The notes under the pieces were generated by a model. That model saw only the letters and a list, made by a program, of their open reading frames with translations, was not told the origin of the DNA and did not search any database. The position numbers and the translations under genes are program-made. From the NCBI GenBank assembly GCA_000531095.1, contig HG799462.1, forward strand, positions 1,434,894-1,498,893: a stretch of DNA of 64,000 bases, written 5' to 3'. Below, piece by piece: positions 59,981 to 64,000 of this stretch (the stretch's first letter is position 1; the number at the start of each line of letters is the position of its first letter). This DNA is from Gemmata massiliana (GTDB taxonomy: Bacteria > Planctomycetota > Planctomycetia > Gemmatales > Gemmataceae).

Positions 59981-61121
59981 GACCGCCCCCCTTCTTCACG
60001 ATCCATTCAAGCCGTCCGTCCTTCGCGTTGACGAGCTGATGACATATTCCGTGCAAATCGTGGACTTCGACAAGATTCTGTCCGACGAGGAAGTGGTTCC
60101 CCAGTTGGAGCTTCCCCGCCTCGGTCGTCACCGCACGGACTTTTGCGTAGCCGTCGTCATGCGTGTTGTTCGCCGTGCCCAGCACGCCGACGTAGACCTG
60201 ATCCTGAAGTTCCTCAAAGCAGTGTGCCGTTGGAAATGTGTCTCGGCCGAACCGCTCAAGACCCTCGGCACTGTAGAAGCAAGTCCGCGCGACCTTTAAA
60301 TAGGTGCCTAGTTCTGGGCTCTTTTTTAGCACGTCTTCCGTCAAGGCCGCGAGGTCGATTTTCAGGTACTGCGCAAACGCGCCAAGCAGCTCTTGGACGT
60401 AGTTGGTCTCTTTCGCGGTTGGAACGTCCGGCACTTTGTCGCGTTTTGGTCGAACCAGCCCGCCGCAGCCAAAGACTCGGCGGTAGTACTCCGTGGGTTT
60501 GATCGCCTCGATCACGTCCCGCTGCTGGAGGCAGTCGATGGTGTTGAAGTCATACGAATTGACGTGGGCCTCCAGCGCTGCATCTAACGGAACCAGCCTT
60601 TCGGCAATTGAACCTTTCCCCGTCTTTTTCCACACCTCGAGAAGCTGCTTACGAATCTCATCGCCCTTCTTTATCAAGTCCGACAGGTCTGGGCCGAGAT
60701 CGTGAGGCGCGACGAAGTAATACTTCCGAGGCTTGGTGAAGTCGCCCAGATGCGTGTAGTAGCTCAGTTTGGCGAGTTCGATCCAGACATCGCTAGGCGT
60801 GAGTCCCGCGCGGTAGTGCTTGCACTGAAAATTGTCCCACTCTCCCGCTTCGTCCGTCACGTAGGCCCGAATGTCGCGGCCCTTGTCACCCGCCCCAGGC
60901 GCCGAGACGATTTTTCCGTAGGTTCCCTTCTGTTGAAGGTTGTAAGCCCACTCGTGGATGTACCGCTCGAAGCGATCCTCATCCCAAATCTGAACGCGCA
61001 CGAGATCCTCGGGCCGCTCACCCATGACTAATTCATGGTTGGTCGGCGGCAAGGGGTTTTGGATCGGCTGAGCAACCAGGGTGAATTTGCCCGCCGAAGT
61101 GGCCTTCTTCTTGCCGCCCAC
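59973..61121 (-). CDS. ABC-3C effector with Mrr-like restriction nuclease domain
   Basis: 382 residues. FERYIHEWAYNLQQKGTYGK, then GAGDKGRD (76-83) and FQCKHY (98-103) give the D-(x)n-QxK core of Mrr-type PD-(D/E)xK nucleases. The C-terminal half (from about residue 190) is the presumed C-terminal domain that links to the middle component. The GTG at 61121 lacks a clear ribosome site; an ATG at 61025 also exists but would cut the N-terminus. Predicted to cut DNA when triggered, as an anti-phage or self-harming effector. Confidence 0.75.
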   Translation of the reverse strand: MGGKKKATSAGKFTLVAQPIQNPLPPTNHELVMGERPEDLVRVQIWDEDRFERYIHEWAYNLQQKGTYGKIVSAPGAGDKGRDIRAYVTDEAGEWDNFQCKHYRAGLTPSDVWIELAKLSYYTHLGDFTKPRKYYFVAPHDLGPDLSDLIKKGDEIRKQLLEVWKKTGKGSIAERLVPLDAALEAHVNSYDFNTIDCLQQRDVIEAIKPTEYYRRVFGCGGLVRPKRDKVPDVPTAKETNYVQELLGAFAQYLKIDLAALTEDVLKKSPELGTYLKVARTCFYSAEGLERFGRDTFPTAHCFEELQDQVYVGVLGTANNTHDDGYAKVRAVTTEAGKLQLGNHFLVGQNLVEVHDLHGICHQLVNAKDGRLEWIVKKGGGHG

Positions 61122-61565
61122 GACAACAATTCTTCGCGTTTAGGAGAGTAATGCGCGCCAAAGGAAGATGCTACCAAATCTGGCAAATGGTTCAAGCAAC
61201 GATGCGACAAAAGAACGGGAGCTTGTACCCATCGCCCACGTCGGGGAACGGCGCGGTCACAGTAGACCGCGTGCCCCTTCTCGTCTTTCACTTCCGCGAG
61301 GAACTTAAGCACGTCGAGCCGCGCGAGGTTACACCATCGCTCCCGAACCACGGCGCGAGAGCGATTTGTGTAGACATTTCGATCATCGGTTTACCCCTTG
61401 CGTCGAGTTCGTATCACACCCCCACGGCCCGGCGGTCCCGGACAGCAACGACTGCGGCGTTACGCCGCGGGCGGTTTGTTTCAGCCCGTCAGTAACTCCA
61501 GCCTCACGCAGCCTGCCAGGGCGCGGCGCTCGGCGGAGAACCATCAGTGCCCGGGCGCCGGGCCG
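61122..61565. other. Gap upstream of ABC-3C operon, possible gene remnant
   Basis: About 440 bases. A minus-strand frame (61028-61351) begins MVRERWCNLARLDVLKFLAE and KDEKGHAVYC, which looks coding, but after about 40 residues it becomes Arg/Pro/Leu nonsense overlapping the effector. It may be a truncated gene or promoter region. Right of it lie GC-rich shadows only. Confidence 0.4.
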
Positions 61566-62099
61566 CTAATGTCGCCAACTCCCATTGGGCGCGACCGGAA
61601 ACGACCGCGGCTTCGCTAGCGGCTGATCCACGGTGAGCTTGTCCCGCACGCGGGCAAACGCATCGACGTGCCGCGTTTCCCACCACTGCAAGAATCCGCG
61701 GTTGAACTCCAGTTCCATCCAGCACCAAATCAGCGCGCCGTCATCGGGCACCGCGGACATCCAGAGCGCGAGTTCGATCGTGCGCCCCTTCCGGTACCAC
61801 AGGTGTTCCGAAAGCCTCTCCTCCGCGGTCGGCGTCCGCTCGTACCATTTGGGCACGTGCAGCTCGAGTGTGAGCGGGATCAGCCGTCGCCAGTTGTCGT
61901 GAAGCCATCGGTACGCCTTCCGTGGCATGTACCCGGACCGGTGATTCCGTCTCAGGCATGATGCGCGAATAAACTCGGCTGTTGCTGTATCGCGATCATC
62001 CACCGCGTGTTCGTCGAGCCAGTCCGCGTACACCAGGCGGGGCGTGTCGTCGTCGTGCTGGTCGCGAATCGCAGCGAGAAAGGCGTTACGGTCGTTCAT
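61566..62099 (-). CDS. TIGR02996 repeat-companion domain protein
   Basis: 177 residues. MNDRNAFLAAIRDQHDDDTP, RLVYADWLDEHAVDDRDTAT and AEFIRASCLRR form the TIGR02996 domain, known almost only from planctomycetes, usually in front of repeats such as LRRs. Here the rest (LHVPKWYERTPTAEERL ... GALIWCWMELEFNRGFLQWW) is a short tail instead. It starts two bases after the preceding gene's stop. Confidence 0.8.
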   Translation of the reverse strand: MNDRNAFLAAIRDQHDDDTPRLVYADWLDEHAVDDRDTATAEFIRASCLRRNHRSGYMPRKAYRWLHDNWRRLIPLTLELHVPKWYERTPTAEERLSEHLWYRKGRTIELALWMSAVPDDGALIWCWMELEFNRGFLQWWETRHVDAFARVRDKLTVDQPLAKPRSFPVAPNGSWRH

Positions 62100-62100
62100 C

Positions 62101-62457
62101 TCACTCGCCCTCCGGCGCTGGCAGCGAGAGCATCGGCTCACCGGCGCCACCAGCGAGCGACTTCGCGACCTGCCCGATCTGCCGCGCAGCCCGCGCCAGA
62201 GCGTCGGGCCGACGCTCGTAGGCGCGCAGGAGCGAGACACGGGCCAACTCGCGTTGATACACCAGAGCGACGGTCTCGGGATCATCCACCCGGCGGCACG
62301 CCTCCCAGACGCGCGCGTACAGATCCACGTCGATACCGATCTTGGCCCGGCGCAATGTCGCACGAATCGCCTTATCCCGACGCCGATCGGCTGTTGTGGT
62401 CACAATCACCCGGCGCCGGATCTCGCCCGCGGCGTCCTGTTCTTCAACGATTCGCAT
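62101..62457 (-). CDS. Small helical prophage protein
   Basis: 118 residues from the ATG at 62457, overlapping the VRR-NUC stop as TAATG. It begins MRIVEEQDAAGEIRRRVIVT, then many Arg/Ala helices (RRDKAIRATLRRAKIGIDVD, RPDALARAARQIGQVAKSLA). No known motif; nucleic-acid binding is possible from the charge. Confidence 0.55.
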   Translation of the reverse strand: MRIVEEQDAAGEIRRRVIVTTTADRRRDKAIRATLRRAKIGIDVDLYARVWEACRRVDDPETVALVYQRELARVSLLRAYERRPDALARAARQIGQVAKSLAGGAGEPMLSLPAPEGE

Positions 62458-62810
62458 TACGCCCCTTTGAGTTGCTCGACGATGGTCTCCCAATGCTCCG
62501 GGCGCCAGCGGAACACCCGAGCACCCACGCCGGCGAACAGTTCGAGCCACATCTCTTGTGCCGCGGTCGTCTTGTTCCGCTTCACCTTCAGCTCGGCCAC
62601 GATCAGCACGGCCCCGCGGATCAACACCAGGTCCGGGAACCCGGCCTCGCTCCGACGCGAGTCGTGCGTGTGGTAGCATTCCCACCCGAGCCGTTTCGCC
62701 TCGCAAACCAACTGCAATTGGAACTCCGACTCGCTCGCACCGTCGAGCGGGTCGATGCCCGCGAGCCGGAGGCACTCGTCAGTCACGTGGCGCGGTACCT
62801 TCATCCCCAT
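62457..62810 (-). CDS. VRR-NUC domain nuclease
   Basis: 117 residues. ESEFQLQLVCEAKRLGWECY, then GFPDLVLIRGAVLIVAELKV with PD...(E)LK and KTTAAQEMWLELFAGVGARV match the virus-type replication-repair nuclease (VRR-NUC) domain, a PD-(D/E)xK fold found alone in many phages. Catalytic residues Asp (PDL), Glu (AELK) and Lys are present. It probably resolves or trims phage DNA intermediates. Confidence 0.82.
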   Translation of the reverse strand: MGMKVPRHVTDECLRLAGIDPLDGASESEFQLQLVCEAKRLGWECYHTHDSRRSEAGFPDLVLIRGAVLIVAELKVKRNKTTAAQEMWLELFAGVGARVFRWRPEHWETIVEQLKGA

Positions 62811-63076
62811 CACGCCGCCTCGTCGCGGTCTTCCATCGCGCGAATCGCGTTCTCCTGAAGGGGCGAGCAGTCGTCCGGCGCGCTGCCCCGACCCGATGGA
62901 ACCAACCAGGGCCGGAACACGCGGGGCGTGAGGCACCCGACGCAGTACGGTCGCCCGCGCATGTGCCCGTACACCGCGGGAATGGCTAGCTTGCGCGACA
63001 ACGGCGCGTGCGTTTCGCCGAGCATCTCGAGCCCGCAGCCCGCGCAATTGAGCATCTTCAAATCGTCGTGATCCAC
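62810..63076 (-). CDS. Small zinc-ribbon protein
   Basis: 88 residues with CAGCG and CVGC pairs (LNCAGCGLEMLGE ... RPYCVGCLTPRVF) suggesting one zinc ribbon, and an acidic end. It overlaps the VRR-NUC gene start (TGATG). Function unknown. Confidence 0.55.
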   Translation of the reverse strand: MDHDDLKMLNCAGCGLEMLGETHAPLSRKLAIPAVYGHMRGRPYCVGCLTPRVFRPWLVPSGRGSAPDDCSPLQENAIRAMEDRDEAA

Positions 63077-63264
63077 CGGTGCGTCTCCCGTTGAAGGGTG
63101 GCAACTTTGCAGAATGTGCCGGTCGCGCGCCCTTTGGTTCTTTTGGCCCTAGCGTCGTTCGTGTTGGCCGATCGCGATCCGATGGGAATTGGGCCAGCGA
63201 AGATCGCGATCGGCCAACCGGCGCGGCCGTAGCGTGTAGAGCCCACCGCAACGGCTGCGGTCGA

Positions 63265-63498
63265 TCACGCCGTATCGCCCGTGTCCGCGATGCGGAGCGG
63301 GTGCGAGCGCGTCTTGGGGAACGGCAAGAGCACGGGTTTGGCCGTGAGCTGATCGTGCCAGGTCTTCACCTCGGCGCGGGCCGAGCGGATGTACGACACC
63401 GCCCACCGTGCCTCGCGGACGACGCGCCGGGCGTACCAGAGGGCCGCGGACGAGATGAGCAGGGACAGCACACAGAGCGCGATCAAGAACGTGAGCAC
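63265..63498 (-). CDS. Small single-span membrane protein
   Basis: 77 residues from a GTG at 63498 with GGAG upstream. The N-terminal helix VLTFLIALCVLSLLISSAAL is followed by a basic cytosolic stretch (YARRVVREARWAVSYIRSAR). The longer frame to 63543 adds an unlikely start. Unknown role. Confidence 0.5.
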   Translation of the reverse strand: MLTFLIALCVLSLLISSAALWYARRVVREARWAVSYIRSARAEVKTWHDQLTAKPVLLPFPKTRSHPLRIADTGDTA

Positions 63499-63556
63499 GG
63501 GTGATCTCCAGTCGGGTTCAGGGCTTGGGCAAATGCGGCGCAAAATATTCCAAAAA

Positions 63557-63844
63557 CTATTCCAGGATCTCGTGCAGGAGCCGGTACTCCCACAGCCCGC
63601 GAGACACCTGCCCGCGGCGCCGGCGCTCGACGGTAAGCCCGCCGAACTTCTCTTTCCGAAAGTCCCTCAGCCTCGCGCTGACGGACTGCGGCATGTCACC
63701 GGTCGCGGCGCCGATCTCCGAGAGCGTGCGCCACTGACCGTCCTTCATCAGCTCGAACACGCGGCGCAACTGCTCATTGAGCCGGGACAGGTCGAGCGTG
63801 CGGTCGAACGTCGCGCCGTCGTGGTTCGGTCGGGTGTCGTGCAT
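63557..63844 (-). CDS. Winged-helix DNA-binding protein
   Basis: 95 residues from the ATG at 63844. LNEQLRRVFELMKDGQWRTL, SEIGAATGDMPQSVSARLRD and FRKEKFGGLTVERRRRGQVS form a winged helix with an Arg-rich wing, as in small phage regulators or replication-initiation helpers. No partner is visible. Confidence 0.65.
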   Translation of the reverse strand: MHDTRPNHDGATFDRTLDLSRLNEQLRRVFELMKDGQWRTLSEIGAATGDMPQSVSARLRDFRKEKFGGLTVERRRRGQVSRGLWEYRLLHEILE

Positions 63845-63864
63845 GGTGCGTTCTCGTGGGTGGA

Positions 63865-63999
63865 TCAGCGGGACCGGCGCGGCGGGGTCCACCCGTCCGC
63901 CAGGCGTTTCACCAGCTTGCTCGGCGTGTCCAGGCATTCCGTCTCGCGGGCCGCAGCGAATATCAACCGCTCGGTCTCGGCGCGCTCGGCCACCAACTC
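63865..63999 (-). CDS. Partial gene at window end
   Basis: A minus-strand frame ending at TGA 63865-63867 and open to the right edge, with 44 residues: VAERAETERLIFAAARETEC, LDTPSKLVKRLADGWTPPRR. The amphipathic helical sense fits a real protein whose beginning lies outside. Too short to identify. Confidence 0.45.
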   Translation of the reverse strand, partial: ELVAERAETERLIFAAARETECLDTPSKLVKRLADGWTPPRRSR

Positions 64000-64000
64000 G

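Larger units (their letters stand above)
26034..64000. mobile_element. Integrated tailed-phage genome or prophage-bearing island (incomplete in window)
   Basis: From the tRNA-Pro remnant to the window end the genes are mostly minus-strand and tightly packed. They include a full packaging, head and tail module (terminases, portal, protease, capsid, connectors, tail tube, chaperones, tape measure) plus accessory genes. Integrase, regulators and replication genes are not seen and would lie to the right. The LRR and secreted-protein genes at 26-30 kb point the other way and may be cargo or older chromosome; the exact left edge is inferred only from the tRNA remnant. Confidence 0.75.

Noticed and set aside
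61028-61351. Full gene upstream of the ABC-3C effector
   Set aside because: Only the first ~40 residues look coding and the rest overlaps the effector as nonsense. It is described as a possible remnant instead.

Overview
The window looks like chromosome of a Gemmata-like planctomycete (Gemmataceae, Planctomycetota). The evidence is high GC, a DUF1501 / DUF1549-DUF1553 pair, a planctomycete cytochrome-C/WD40 protein, a TIGR02996 repeat-companion protein and several families familiar from Gemmata. No taxonomic marker gene is present, so the genus is an inference.

Layout. (1) 1-21.2 kb is ordinary chromosome: DUF1549/DUF1553 and DUF1501 genes, a secreted glycine-rich protein, trehalose-6-phosphate synthase, a cytochrome/WD40 protein, a secreted ricin-type lectin, an alpha/beta hydrolase, tRNA-Leu(GAG), a large membrane protein, an ADP-ribosylglycohydrolase, a prenyltransferase-like/DUF362 protein, larC and a large membrane protein, with several long GC-rich inverted repeats between genes. 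(2) 21.3-26.0 kb is a pile-up of four insertion sequences (IS5, ISKra4, IS630, IS5). (3) At 26.03 kb lies the 3' half of a tRNA-Pro gene, the expected scar of an element integrated into a tRNA. (4) Right of it are leucine-rich-repeat and secreted-protein genes, then from 30.58 kb to the window end a nearly unbroken minus-strand prophage.

The prophage reads right to left. It has a winged-helix gene, a VRR-NUC nuclease and small zinc-ribbon proteins, then a TIGR02996 protein, a three-gene ABC-3C type conflict system (ATPase, middle component, Mrr-like nuclease), and three genes sharing one C-terminal module. Next come an HNH nuclease, small and large terminase, portal, S49 prohead protease, a promoter-gene-terminator moron, HK97-type capsid, a tRNA-like element, head-tail connectors, tail terminator, tail tube, and tail assembly chaperones in a lambda G/GT-like frameshift arrangement. 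The tape measure, distal tail proteins, two glycosyltransferase-like genes, a beta-helix tailspike candidate, a trypsin-like protease and small membrane proteins follow. Integrase, repressor and the other attachment site would lie beyond 64 kb. A tailed prophage with a defence-type operon in a planctomycete is the most interesting content.

Data quality. Two loxP-containing segments match, as far as I recall it, the circularisation linker of 454 paired-end libraries. They interrupt the large membrane protein gene (near 13.0 kb) and the tape-measure gene (near 41.4 kb). Three further single-base frame breaks (near 17.02, 24.29 and 49.13 kb) split otherwise coherent genes. These are best read as assembly or sequencing errors rather than biology, and the affected genes are annotated in pieces with that explanation.
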